Assembly: GCF_009917485.1 (NCBI RefSeq)
Contig: NZ_QZDT01000003.1
Span: forward strand, 1 to 64,000
Source: Parablautia muri
GTDB taxonomy: Bacteria; Bacillota; Clostridia; Lachnospirales; Lachnospiraceae
Reading direction: 5' to 3'
Length of the DNA: 64,000 nt
In this document: positions 1 through 8,041 of the stretch, piece by piece
Layout: every line of letters begins with the position of its first letter
Position numbering within the stretch: position 1 is the first letter of the stretch
The notes under the pieces: model-generated
The model's input: the letters and a program-made list of their open reading frames with translations, nothing else
Database searches by the model: none
Told to the model about the DNA's origin: nothing
Position numbers and translations under genes: made by a program

Positions 1-227
1 TTCTCTTTCTCTATGCTGATGTCATTATATCGGTTAATTCTGTGACAATCAATCAGATTTATTTGAAGCCAGAATAAATGGGCAGCAACATCATCCACAC
101 CCTCGACCGTCCCCTGCGTCCCTATGGGCGGAGCCTGCACATCGTCCATCCGCACCAGCTCCACCCGCGTCCCCGCAGGGTACTCCCTGCGGACGCGCTC
201 CACCGTCTCCCTATTCGGAAACTTCAT
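1..227 (-). CDS. DUF4314-like phage protein, partial and possibly interrupted
   Basis: The frame opens at the ATG at 225-227, which follows GGAGGCGGCAGACG and overlaps the end of the upstream gene by 17 bases, and stays open to the window edge. Residues 1 to about 46 (MKFPNRETVERVRREYP, then GTRVELVRMDD, then PIGTQGTVEGVDD) match my memory of DUF4314, a small beta-rich family common in phages and conjugative elements of Firmicutes. The usual ending of the family, a W-D-x-G-S strand followed by VVYG, is absent: after GVDD the frame runs into AAHLFWLQINLID. The gene may be cut by another insertion around positions 75-95. Its molecular function is unknown. Family call fairly sure, interruption an inference. 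Confidence 0.6.
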   Translation of the reverse strand, partial: MKFPNRETVERVRREYPAGTRVELVRMDDVQAPPIGTQGTVEGVDDVAAHLFWLQINLIDCHRINRYNDISIEKE

Positions 228-960
228 CGTCTGCCGCCTCCTTCCTTTCGCCGTTCTTGAAAGCCGAACTGCCGGAAAGGTTCTTCAGCAGTATTTTCCG
301 CTCTCCCTTGTATTCCGTGCCGATGAATCCGAGCCGGAGCAGGAAGCACCGGAATGCGTACTTTTCGTTGTCCACCGCTTTTTCCTTTGCCGTGATGCGT
401 TTCTGGTTCCGGCTCATCTCGCAGAGTGCGGAAATAAAATGCGTGTATGCTTTGGCTGACTCTGCATCCGGTGCCTCGGAAAACCATGGGAAGGAAACCT
501 TCTCCTCATCAATTTCAATCCGCAGGTCATCAATGCCGAGGGCCTTTTTGATGAGGCTGCCTTTTGCCTCCAGCAGCCTGGTAAGGTTTCCGCAAAGCAC
601 CATGCCGAGCGGAACCGCCACCGTAAGCCCTACGTTCTCCCCCTGCGGCGCAGTTTCCGGCTCATCCGCATTGTTTTCCGCATCTGCGCTTTTTTCCTCC
701 GTGCCGGCTTCCTGCGCCGCCTCTGCGGTTTCCTCCGCATTGAAGCCTGCGGCCGCCAATGCTTCCTTTACCTTTTCTATTGTCCGGCTGTCTGTGCGTT
801 CATCCCATGCCAGTGTCCCATCCCTGCTTACGGTAATGTTGCTGATTGCGTAGGCGCAGGTCGGCATCCTCATATAAACCGCCCTCATTCCGACAACCCC
901 GGAAATGACCTCCACCATTTCCTTCCGCTTTTCTCCTGTTACGTTGTACCTTGTTTCCAT
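211..960 (-). CDS. Conserved phage protein, unknown function
   Basis: A 249-residue protein starting at the ATG at 958-960, preceded by GGAGG; an open upstream extension has no ribosome site and is not used. The N-terminal part (METRYNVTGEKRK, then VVGMRAVYMRMPTCAYAI) is followed by an Ala/Glu-rich low-complexity stretch at about residues 75-115 and then a second ordered part (GLTVAVPLGMVL). Proteins of this look occur in Lachnospiraceae phage and conjugative-element operons, sometimes called virulence-related, but I can assign no activity. It lies between the C5 methyltransferase gene and the DUF4314-like gene, whose start it overlaps, so it is probably co-translated with them. Confidence 0.6.
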   Translation of the reverse strand: METRYNVTGEKRKEMVEVISGVVGMRAVYMRMPTCAYAISNITVSRDGTLAWDERTDSRTIEKVKEALAAAGFNAEETAEAAQEAGTEEKSADAENNADEPETAPQGENVGLTVAVPLGMVLCGNLTRLLEAKGSLIKKALGIDDLRIEIDEEKVSFPWFSEAPDAESAKAYTHFISALCEMSRNQKRITAKEKAVDNEKYAFRCFLLRLGFIGTEYKGERKILLKNLSGSSAFKNGERKEAADDEVSE

Positions 961-1040
961 TGTGTTTTCCTCCTTCTTTTTCGGTACTACATTAATCACT
1001 CTAAGCGGCTGGAATAGCAAGCAGTATGTGAGAAAAAATG

Positions 1041-3188
1041 TCACAATAAAAAGTCCGGGAACTGTGCGTAAAACACAATGCCCGAAAGCACGAAATAGAC
1101 ATTCGGCAGCGCCACGCCGTTGCCCCACATCTTATATTCAGCAGAATCCGAATGCGGCTCTTTCAGCCACTTGATGATCTGCTTATCGGTCTTTGGCTTG
1201 GTGGAAGTCCCCATAATCTTACGGCGGGTCTCAAAGACCTCCCGCCAGAAAGCAAGGTCATCCTCCGTTGGCTCTTCCGTCCCAAGGCCGCTGCACCACC
1301 AGTCCGGGAAGCCCTGCAGCCTCGCACATTCCGTAGGGGTCAGCCTGCGGACGATATACTCCGGCTCCGCCTGCACATCGTTGATGACAGGCGGGTCTTT
1401 ATAATCCGTAGCCACCAGCGTGTTCGCCAGTTCCTTCTCCGCCCGCGTGAAATGGGAATTCTTGCTCGTGCAGTAGGTCGGGTACGCCACCGCATGGTGG
1501 TCCGTGGCATTCAGCGTGAAGGAGACATCCTCATTCACGCCGCTGCCCTGCGGCCCGTTCTTATCCTCCCTGCCGATCATGGAGCCCTGCACCGACACCA
1601 CGGCAATGCCGCCCTGGTTGCAGGAGGGGTTCCCGCCGTTCCCGTCAAGCGTCCGGGAAGTGTCTGCCTCATAGAATCCGCTGTGCGGGTTATCCGACTT
1701 CATGGCATTGCTGTCCTTGGAACAGATGCCGTATGCCTGCACCACCAGCTCGTTGCAGCGGCTTTCCCCCACATCAAAGGTGTTCAGCGTGTTTGCCACC
1801 TTCCCATCCTTCCATGTGGGAGCATCCCCTTTATAATGGGCGCGGTATCCCTTGCAGAACGGCACGAACACTGTCTGGTCATTGTTGCAGGAGAGCGTCG
1901 CCGATTTGTCATCCTGTATGATCGGGCCTTTCCCGCCGCCTTCACAGCCGGAGCGGATTTTCAGTGTCTTGGGCGTTTCCGCATCCATGACCATAGGTAC
2001 ATTCCCGCCTCCGGTCCCCATCCGTGAGGTCAGCGTCTGCACCTTTCCATCCTCCGACAGCTTCACGCGGCTGTCTGCCGGATGGTTTTCCAAAGCCACC
2101 GCTGCCGGCACTGTCCCGGCACGGAGCGTGGGCGAGGTTTCCTCTTCGTACCCAATCCCCCGTGCCTTTGCGGAATGCTCCGTGCAGAATCCTGCCGCCT
2201 CCAGAACACATGGGGGATGGTGAGCCTCTGCCCGCAAAGTACAGGTCACACCATCCGTCACTTCCATCCGCTGCCCGCCCTGGTCGTTTAAGACCGTGGC
2301 CTGTTGGAACACCATCGGCTGGTTATCGCCGCTGCTCCCAGCTGTTGCGTTCAGTGACTGTGCCACATCATATGTCAGGCTTCCGTTGTACCTGTCAAAG
2401 CCGATGCCTGCCGCTCCAGGGCCTTCCGCAGCACCTCCGGCAGCTCCTTGCCACGGACGGAAGCCCTCCGCAGAATACCCAGACACGCCTTCGGACTCAA
2501 ATAATACCTTTCCGGCACTCCCGCCTGCAAAATCTGCGACAAGGTAGATGCGTTTCCTTCGCTGGGGGATTCCCCAAAATTGTGCGTCAAGCACCCGCCA
2601 TGCAAGGGAAAATCCGTCTCCCACGATATTTCCTGCGTTTGCCCACTTTCCCTTTGGAGGTTCAGGAACAGAAACACCTTCGCCTTTGACGGAGCAGACC
2701 GCTTCGAGGACGGCCTTGAAGTCCTCCCCTTTGTTGGATGAGAAGGCGCCGGGGACGTTCTCCCACACGATAAACCTTGGATATTTTCCATCTGTTGCAC
2801 ACCTCATTTCCTTTACGATTCTGATTGCCTGGTAGAACAGGCAGGACTGCCGCCCGTCCAGTCCCGCCCGCTTCCCCGCCACCGACATATCGGTGCAGGG
2901 CGAGCCGAAGGTGATGATATCCACGGGTTCTATTTTCGAACCGTCCACTGTGGAAATATCACCTAAGTGCTTCACAGAGGGCAGCCGCTTTGTTGTCACG
3001 CGGATAGGAAACGGCTCAATCTCCGAAGCCCATAAAGGCTTTATCCCGGCAAGCAGACCTCCGAGCGGAAAGCCCCCGCTGCCGTCAAACAGGCTTCCGA
3101 GGGTCAGTCTGGAATCCGCAGCCTGCGGATTCGGTGTGTCCCCGCCGTCAGTGTCAGACTCCCTGCTATGGATATATATAGCGTCCAC
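1041..3188 (-). CDS. Phage DNA (cytosine-5) methyltransferase with long repeat-bearing insert
   Basis: A 715-residue C5 methyltransferase. Motif I FDGSGG is near residue 34, the catalytic PC loop GSPCTDMS has Cys98, the ENV motif is at 143-145, and QRRKR is at 209-213. The motif IX-like LTPTECARLQGFP and a motif X-like GNGVALPNVY lie near the C-terminus, all in one frame. Between about residues 260 and 600 there are roughly ten imperfect repeats of a Thr-Leu turn followed by a short hydrophobic strand (examples SPTLRAGT, SATLSCNN, SFTLNATD). Start is GTG at 3188, after GGAGGCATA and touching the stop of the upstream methylase gene. It probably protects phage DNA from host restriction. The length is about twice that of ordinary C5 enzymes because of the repeats. 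Confidence 0.88.
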   Translation of the reverse strand: MDAIYIHSRESDTDGGDTPNPQAADSRLTLGSLFDGSGGFPLGGLLAGIKPLWASEIEPFPIRVTTKRLPSVKHLGDISTVDGSKIEPVDIITFGSPCTDMSVAGKRAGLDGRQSCLFYQAIRIVKEMRCATDGKYPRFIVWENVPGAFSSNKGEDFKAVLEAVCSVKGEGVSVPEPPKGKWANAGNIVGDGFSLAWRVLDAQFWGIPQRRKRIYLVADFAGGSAGKVLFESEGVSGYSAEGFRPWQGAAGGAAEGPGAAGIGFDRYNGSLTYDVAQSLNATAGSSGDNQPMVFQQATVLNDQGGQRMEVTDGVTCTLRAEAHHPPCVLEAAGFCTEHSAKARGIGYEEETSPTLRAGTVPAAVALENHPADSRVKLSEDGKVQTLTSRMGTGGGNVPMVMDAETPKTLKIRSGCEGGGKGPIIQDDKSATLSCNNDQTVFVPFCKGYRAHYKGDAPTWKDGKVANTLNTFDVGESRCNELVVQAYGICSKDSNAMKSDNPHSGFYEADTSRTLDGNGGNPSCNQGGIAVVSVQGSMIGREDKNGPQGSGVNEDVSFTLNATDHHAVAYPTYCTSKNSHFTRAEKELANTLVATDYKDPPVINDVQAEPEYIVRRLTPTECARLQGFPDWWCSGLGTEEPTEDDLAFWREVFETRRKIMGTSTKPKTDKQIIKWLKEPHSDSAEYKMWGNGVALPNVYFVLSGIVFYAQFPDFLL

Positions 3189-4438
3189 TATGCCTCCACC
3201 TCCTTCACCAGTTCTGAGTACGGGATTTTCTCCCCGCCGCGCTCCACAAAAATATCCTCCGGCGCGATACCAATTTCCACGGCACGGCGGAGGATGACGG
3301 ATGCGTATTTTTCATCCAGTTCCATCAGGCAGGCGGTACGCCGGGTTAATTCACACGCCATCATCGTGGAACCGCTGCCGCCGAAAGTGTCCAGCACGAT
3401 GGCATTCTCCTGCGAAGAATTACAGATTGGATATGACAGCAGGTCTAACGGCTTTGATGTCGGGTGGTTCTTATTCCGCTTCGGCTTGTCGTAGTTCCAG
3501 ATGGTGGTCTGCTTCCGGTCGGAATACCACGGATGTCTGCCGTTCTTCAGAAAGCCGTACAGCACAGGCTCATGCTGCCACTGGTAATCCGAACGCCCAA
3601 GCACCAGCGAATTCTTCACCCATATGCACACCCCGGCAAGGTGGAACCCTGCATCCACAAATGCCTTGCGGAAATTCAGCCCCTCCGTGTCCGCATGGAA
3701 CACATACGCCGCGCCACCGCTTTCCAGATGCTCCACCATGCAGACAAACGAATTATACAGAAATGTGTAGAATTCATCCCCCTTCATGCTGTCGTTCTGG
3801 ATGGAAAGCCCGCTGCCACTCTTGAAGGAAACTCCATACGGCGGGTCCGTCACGATGAGGTTTGCTTTCTTCCCGTCCATGAGCGCCGCCACATCCTCCG
3901 CACTGGTCGCGTCCCCGCACATCAGCCTGTGCCTGCCCACCGTCCAGATATCGCCCCGCTCCACGAACGCAGCTTTCTCCAACGCGGCGGAAAGGTCGAA
4001 ATCATCATCTTTCACATCCTTTTCACCGTCCCCGACAAAAAGGTCTGCAATCTCATCCTCACCGAAGCCTGTCAGGGATACATCAAAATCCGCGCCCTGC
4101 AGGGATTCAATCTCGATGCGGAGAAGCTCCTCATCCCACCCGGCATCCAGGGCCATGCGGTTATCCGCAAGGATGTAGGCTTTCTTCTGCGCCTCCGTCA
4201 GATAGTCCACAAACACACACGGGACTTCCGTGATCCCTTCCTCTTTTGCCGCTGCAATCCTGCCATGCCCCGCGATGACATTGAAATCCCGGTCGATGAT
4301 GACCGGGTTCACAAATCCAAACTCCCGCAGGGATGAGCGTAGCTTTGTGAGTTGTTCTGGTGAATGAGTCCGCGCGTTATTCACATATGGCACCAATTTT
4401 TCAACAGCTACAAGCTGCATATCAGTTGTCGTCTTCAT
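3188..4438 (-). CDS. ParB-domain/DNA methyltransferase fusion (adenine-N6 or cytosine-N4)
   Basis: A 416-residue phage modification enzyme. Residues 7-95 form a ParB/Srx-like domain with the GHGR motif at 57-60. The methyltransferase part has the catalytic DPPYG at 198-202 and the SAM-binding FGGSGS near residue 355. Motif IV before motif I is the beta-class order, and the DPPY form fits an amino methyltransferase acting on adenine-N6 or cytosine-N4. ParB-methylase fusions are frequent in Firmicutes prophages. The stop overlaps the GTG start of the next methyltransferase by one base, so the two are translationally coupled. It sits downstream of the terminator of the nucleotidyltransferase-like gene, so it needs either readthrough or a promoter in 4439-4500. 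Confidence 0.9.
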   Translation of the reverse strand: MKTTTDMQLVAVEKLVPYVNNARTHSPEQLTKLRSSLREFGFVNPVIIDRDFNVIAGHGRIAAAKEEGITEVPCVFVDYLTEAQKKAYILADNRMALDAGWDEELLRIEIESLQGADFDVSLTGFGEDEIADLFVGDGEKDVKDDDFDLSAALEKAAFVERGDIWTVGRHRLMCGDATSAEDVAALMDGKKANLIVTDPPYGVSFKSGSGLSIQNDSMKGDEFYTFLYNSFVCMVEHLESGGAAYVFHADTEGLNFRKAFVDAGFHLAGVCIWVKNSLVLGRSDYQWQHEPVLYGFLKNGRHPWYSDRKQTTIWNYDKPKRNKNHPTSKPLDLLSYPICNSSQENAIVLDTFGGSGSTMMACELTRRTACLMELDEKYASVILRRAVEIGIAPEDIFVERGGEKIPYSELVKEVEA

Positions 4439-4503
4439 TAAGAAACCTCCATTTCATAGCAGACGGTATCACTCAAATGCACCTTCCAATTAAAAAAGAG
4501 CAT

Positions 4504-4536
4504 GAAAAAACCGCCCCATAGGACGGTTTCAAAAAA
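4504..4536 (-). terminator. Rho-independent terminator of the nucleotidyltransferase-like gene
   Basis: On the minus strand an AAACCG(T)CC arm, a short loop and a GGGCGGTTT arm are followed by a run of T, four bases past the stop codon region of the gene ending at 4540. It separates this gene from the downstream methyltransferase pair. Confidence 0.75.
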
Positions 4537-4539
4537 TAA

Positions 4540-5214
4540 TCAGTTAAAATATTTTCTATATACCTCGTTTATTGTTTCAACATAAACTATATATGATGGA
4601 TGGTTTTTATCCTGGCGTTCAAGATACATATTTTTCTTGTCTTTATATCTTTCACGAACCTCACCCCAATGCCTTTTGGACTTAATGGCATCAGCTTTTT
4701 CCCGGATGTGATGAACAGATGGAGCTTCTCCCCAATGATAATTATTAGAACCCTTATCGTGGAGCAGCCTGTAATAGGGTCCATCTTCATCTCTGGCCAA
4801 TATGGCAAGGTCAAAACTGAAAGCCACCTGTGACAGGACGCCGGGAGTATACATCAAAGCAGTTATAACAGATGTCGAATCCTTCCCATCCGAAAATTGG
4901 CCTCCCCTTACAACATGACTCCTGCTTCTCCTTAATATCAGGTTCAAAGAATCCCTGACCCTGTTTTTAAGGCACCGCGTGTCATTCCAGTATTCCTCCG
5001 GCATCCTTATGACCACCAGGTTATAGTCCAGGTCAAACGGGGAATTGCCGTTCCGCATGACAAGTTTCCGCGCATGGCTCCCACTTCCTACAAGAAAGAA
5101 CTGGGTGATTATGCCGTATTCCTCATTCAGATAATCCCGCAGTTCTGTAAGGATCCGCGAACACTCACTGCGGTATGGCCTGACTTCCTTCTCACTTACA
5201 TATTCGTATGCCAT
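4540..5214 (-). CDS. Nucleotidyltransferase-fold protein, accessory (moron) gene
   Basis: A 224-residue protein. VGSGS at residues 42-46 followed by DLDY at 61-64 is the Gly-Ser plus Asp-x-Asp arrangement of the polymerase-beta-like nucleotidyltransferase fold. The acidic pair should bind two metals; a third acidic residue may be in FSFDLAIL near residue 143. The remaining part is charged and rich in aromatic residues. Substrate unknown: families of this fold adenylylate proteins or tRNAs, add CCA, or make cyclic nucleotides. Start is ATG after TAGGAG. The gene has its own consensus promoter (5277-5305) and terminator (4504-4536) inside the packaging region of the element. That is the layout of a moron expressed in the lysogen. 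Fold call fairly sure, biological role not known. Confidence 0.6.
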   Translation of the reverse strand: MAYEYVSEKEVRPYRSECSRILTELRDYLNEEYGIITQFFLVGSGSHARKLVMRNGNSPFDLDYNLVVIRMPEEYWNDTRCLKNRVRDSLNLILRRSRSHVVRGGQFSDGKDSTSVITALMYTPGVLSQVAFSFDLAILARDEDGPYYRLLHDKGSNNYHWGEAPSVHHIREKADAIKSKRHWGEVRERYKDKKNMYLERQDKNHPSYIVYVETINEVYRKYFN

Positions 5215-5276
5215 TCTTTTTTTTCTCCTATCCTGCCCGTACCTCCATCCAGCGCTCTTTGTCGCTAAATCATTAC

Positions 5277-5305
5277 AGTATGGCAGATGAAGCCTGCTTT
5301 GTCAA
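5277..5305 (-). promoter_or_regulatory. Sigma-A-type promoter of the nucleotidyltransferase-like gene
   Basis: The minus strand reads TTGACA (5300-5305), 17 bases, then CATACT (5277-5282), with TACTGT overlapping. The start codon is 63 bases downstream. The -35 box is a perfect consensus. Confidence 0.6.
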
Positions 5306-5380
5306 TCTCCTTCCTCACATTTTATATAAATTCCCCTGGATAAAATTTCTTTCTGTATACCGGCAGGTTTTCAGGTATCC

Positions 5381-5923
5381 CTACATGCCCTTTCTTGCGC
5401 GGAGCAGCCGCTCCATCACATCATCCTGGGGCGTGTTCCCCTGGAACTCCACCGAGCAGTTCTCCTTCACGATCTGGTATATCTGCATCCAGCAGTAATT
5501 GGTCTGCTTCATGTAGGACTGGCTCATGGTGACATAAGGGGAGGCAATGGCGGCCCCCGTGGTCGGGTGCTTCGCAAGGAAGCCCGTGGAGGACACGATC
5601 TCCTCGCACTGTATCCACCGGGACACGCTCATGGCGTACTGCTCCACCATCTGCACGGTGACCAGCTTTTCACATCCCCTCGCTTTCAGCCAGACATAGG
5701 TTTCATTGTAGACCTCCTCCGCCACCAGCTCCCGCCCGCTTTTCTGCGGGGATTTCAGGAACTCCTTCACGGGCGGCACATCCACGCCCTCCAGCTCGGC
5801 AGGCTCCAGCATGACCGCCGCCGTCCTGCCCTCGCTGATTTTCTCCATGAGCGCCTTCCTCTTGCGCCCTGCGCCCGGCCTTGCTCCGCCCCGGTTGCTT
5901 CCGTCCTTTGCCACTCCCCTCAC
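5381..5923 (-). CDS. Phage terminase small subunit, P27 family
   Basis: A 180-residue protein with a basic N-terminal GGARPGAGRKRK stretch, then PPVKEFLKSP and a helical body ending in DVMERLLRARK. This matches P27-type small terminases, which recognise phage DNA and load it on the large packaging ATPase. The start is GTG at 5923, with a second in-frame GTG three codons later. Downstream (to the left) are modification genes; the large terminase is expected beyond the window edge. The adjoining HNH nuclease upstream is the usual partner in HNH-type cos packaging modules. Bases 5924-6146 hold no convincing gene. Confidence 0.8.
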   Translation of the reverse strand: MRGVAKDGSNRGGARPGAGRKRKALMEKISEGRTAAVMLEPAELEGVDVPPVKEFLKSPQKSGRELVAEEVYNETYVWLKARGCEKLVTVQMVEQYAMSVSRWIQCEEIVSSTGFLAKHPTTGAAIASPYVTMSQSYMKQTNYCWMQIYQIVKENCSVEFQGNTPQDDVMERLLRARKGM

Positions 5924-6146
5924 CCCGTTTCTTTGATTTCTTTTGAAAAAATGCTGCGGAAATCAAACACCGCAGCGCCACGGAAAGCCTTTAAAATGCG
6001 GAAAAGGAAAAAGGGGCAATCCCCCCTTTGATTTCCGGTTTTTGTGCGTTTGACCCCACGCCCGTTCCCCGGCGGGTTCCTTGTGGAGATTCCGACCGCC
6101 CCTCCCGGCTGGCAGAAATCCCCACAGGGAACCCGCACACAAGGAT

Positions 6147-6506
6147 CTAACGCTTATTCCAGCGGTCGCCGCGCTCCGCATGAATCCTCGCATGGCAGGA
6201 CTGGCACAGCGATATGAGGTTGCTCTCATCATGAGTGCCGCCCTCTGCCAATGGCAGCCTGTGGTGTACCTCTTCCACCGGCCGCAGCACACCCTTCTTC
6301 TGGCACTCCTCACATAACGGGTGCTTCGCGGCGTAGCGGTCACGGATGCGTTTCCATGCCCTGCCATACCTACGGCGTACAGCCGGGTCACGGCCGTACA
6401 TCTCGTAGCGCCGGTTCTCCTGCTTTTCATGCTCCTCACAAAACCGTCCCTCTGTCAGTTTCGGACATCCGGGGAAGGAACACGGCCTCTTCGGTCTTCT
6501 TGGCAT
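6147..6506 (-). CDS. HNH endonuclease next to terminase
   Basis: A 119-residue nuclease. The N-terminal part has a CSFPGC...C zinc-type knuckle (residues 9-23). The middle has CEECQKKG followed by EVHHRLPLAEGG, the double-His catalytic core, and the end has NLISLCQSCHARIH, giving the second zinc pair and the final His. HNH proteins beside the small terminase help cut concatemeric phage DNA at cos sites. ATG start at 6506. It is probably co-transcribed with the small terminase, although a 223-base gap separates them. Confidence 0.88.
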   Translation of the reverse strand: MPRRPKRPCSFPGCPKLTEGRFCEEHEKQENRRYEMYGRDPAVRRRYGRAWKRIRDRYAAKHPLCEECQKKGVLRPVEEVHHRLPLAEGGTHDESNLISLCQSCHARIHAERGDRWNKR

Positions 6507-6634
6507 AACCCCATCTCCCTTCGGGCAAAAGAAAAGCCTCCGCAGGATTTCTCCCGCAAAGGCTCAGTTCGATTATCTTTTATCTGATTTTACTATAACA
6601 CAGAGGGCATACTGTAAAACAGTGTATTTTACTT

Positions 6635-7042
6635 TCAACTTGGAATGCTTACCAGATTTAACGCTTTCCTGTGCAGCCGGTAGATGTTCTCCATTCCGTA
6701 ATTAAGCTGCACGGCTATCTCCTCCCACCGCATGAAACTCAGATACCGAAGTTCCAGCAAGGTCTGGCACTCCACGTTGTCAATGGCACGGATGACGGAA
6801 TAAATCTCAGCCTTCAAATCCACTAAGGCATCAATATCCCTGTTAATCTCTTCCTGCAGATCCACTATCTTTGCGATGGTATCCCCGATGCTGTCCTTCC
6901 CCCTGTTAGGGTTTCCCGGCATACCCGTTATCGTTGATGTGCATTTAGCCGCCAGATCATTCAGCGACCGCACCTGTTCAATTTTACTATTTATCCTCTG
7001 GTCAAGCCGGAACGCCTGCCCCAGATAATCCCTTGCTTTCAT
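6635..7042 (-). CDS. DUF1492-like regulator with sigma-70 region 4-type helix-turn-helix
   Basis: A 135-residue, mostly helical protein. Residues 1-90 form long amphipathic helices likely to be coiled coil (KIVDLQEEINRDIDALVDLK). The C-terminal part has LLELRYLSFMRWEEIAVQLNY followed by IYRLHRKALN, which is a region 4-like DNA-binding module. Proteins of this type (DUF1492, ArpU/RinA-like) sit just before the packaging genes of Firmicutes phages and are thought to switch on late transcription. The ATG start overlaps the stop of the gene before it by four bases. Family level call is good, regulatory role inferred from position. Confidence 0.7.
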   Translation of the reverse strand: MKARDYLGQAFRLDQRINSKIEQVRSLNDLAAKCTSTITGMPGNPNRGKDSIGDTIAKIVDLQEEINRDIDALVDLKAEIYSVIRAIDNVECQTLLELRYLSFMRWEEIAVQLNYGMENIYRLHRKALNLVSIPS

Positions 7043-7260
7043 GATTGCTCTGCCTCCCTCTGTAATTTGTGCATCAGCTGTTTCCCATCAATTTTAGTCA
7101 GTTCAGAAAACCACTTCCCTAAAAAAAATCTCTCACAGTCTGACTTATCCCGGTTTGCTGATATGCTGTTCGGATTCTTCGCAAGCATCCCCAGCGCATC
7201 CCGGTAATCTCTTACTGCCTGCAGGATGATGGCGTTTGCCAGTTCCTCATAATTATTCAT
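7039..7260 (-). CDS. Small phage protein, unknown function (intact copy)
   Basis: A 73-residue protein (MNNYEELANAIILQAVRDYR...). The start at 7258-7260 follows AGAGGA and overlaps the stop of the YozE-like gene in the arrangement ATGAATAA; a longer open frame to 7362 only reads through that gene out of frame. The motif RDKSDCERFFLGKWF followed by LTKIDGKQLM is typical of a small protein I have seen in many clostridial phages, with no assigned function. A truncated relative lies at 7657-7791. Confidence 0.6.
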   Translation of the reverse strand: MNNYEELANAIILQAVRDYRDALGMLAKNPNSISANRDKSDCERFFLGKWFSELTKIDGKQLMHKLQREAEQS

Positions 7261-7501
7261 AGGCATTCCTCTGTTTTCTGAACAGCCTCTCCCTGGCACG
7301 TTCCCGCTCATACATTCCCCAAACCCTGTAAAAAGCCTGACAGTACTCCAGACAGGCATCATGCTTTTCCATATATGCGAAGATCACATCCGTATCCGAG
7401 GAATTGGGGAAAGCCTCATCGGCGGCAATATTCCTCGCAAGGTCGCCCATCGGTGAACACTCCTCTTTGTACTGCTCCATCCATTTTCTGAAACTTACCA
7501 C
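7253..7501 (-). CDS. YozE/SAM-like small protein, copy 1
   Basis: An 82-residue protein. FRKWMEQYK...SPMGDLARNIAADEAFPNSS matches the YozE SAM-like fold (short helical bundle, with the conserved pattern P-x-G-D-L-A then F-P). The function of the family is unknown. Start is GTG at 7501 after AAGAAGG. It is paralogous to 7751-8026, about two thirds of aligned residues being alike by eye, and the flanking DNA is also duplicated. Confidence 0.65.
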   Translation of the reverse strand: MVSFRKWMEQYKEECSPMGDLARNIAADEAFPNSSDTDVIFAYMEKHDACLEYCQAFYRVWGMYERERARERLFRKQRNAYE

Positions 7502-7550
7502 AGTTAGTGCCTTCTTTCATCCGGCCAAAAGACATTCTCTGCCTTTCCTT

Positions 7551-7670
7551 CTAATTATAGGAATTTAAGTAAACGGTCTGAGATGCATCAAGGGGATTCC
7601 TGCAGTGCCATACATCCTGCCACCGTCTTAGGTATTTTTTTACTTCATCTAAAATGTCAGGTCTCCACAT
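7551..7670 (-). CDS. 39-residue ORF, duplicated-unit copy 1
   Basis: ATG at 7668-7670 encodes MWRPDILDEVKKYLRRWQ... ending at TAG (7551-7553). The first half matches residues 1-14 of the 60-residue ORF at 8042-8224, but the copy is shorter and its second half is in the other frame of that copy. It may be the intact form or a decayed remnant. Confidence 0.35.
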   Translation of the reverse strand: MWRPDILDEVKKYLRRWQDVWHCRNPLDASQTVYLNSYN

Positions 7671-7791
7671 ACATCCCTATTGACCTGTATGTTTTTTGGT
7701 TCTTCGAGAGCGTCTTTAGGGCAGCCCTGTAATCATGGACTGCCTGTAAGTTAATGGTGCTTATCAACCTCTCGTAAGCTGGCAAAAGCAC
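7657..7791 (-). pseudogene. Truncated copy of the 73-residue phage gene
   Basis: The frame reads LPAYERLISTINLQAVHDYR, then AALKTLSKNQKTY, and stops. It aligns with residues 3-35 of the gene at 7039-7260 (EELANAIILQAVRDYRDALGML) and lacks the C-terminal half. No ATG remains at the start. It is part of the roughly 525-base duplication. Confidence 0.5.
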
Positions 7792-8026
7792 CCCATTTTC
7801 TTCTGAACAGTTTCTCCCCGACACGCTCCCTCTCATACATTCCCCACGCCTCATAAAAAGCCCGGAAGCAGCCTTCACAGGCACCACACTCTTCCATGTA
7901 CTCGAAAAGTGTATCAGCTTTTGAAGATTTCGGAAAAGTATCATCTGCTGCGATATCCCTCGCAAGGTCGCCAATCGGTGAACGCTCCTCTTTGTACTGA
8001 TCCATCCATTTCCTGAAACTTACCAC
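7751..8026 (-). CDS. YozE/SAM-like small protein, copy 2
   Basis: A 91-residue paralogue of the protein at 7253-7501, with the same FRKWMDQYK...SPIGDLARDIAADDTFPKSS core. Start is GTG at 8026 after GGAGG. The tail differs after residue 75 (RRKWGAFASLREVDKHH), where the duplicated unit breaks down. No function is known for the family. Confidence 0.6.
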   Translation of the reverse strand: MVSFRKWMDQYKEERSPIGDLARDIAADDTFPKSSKADTLFEYMEECGACEGCFRAFYEAWGMYERERVGEKLFRRKWGAFASLREVDKHH

Positions 8027-8041
8027 AGTTAGTACCTCCTT

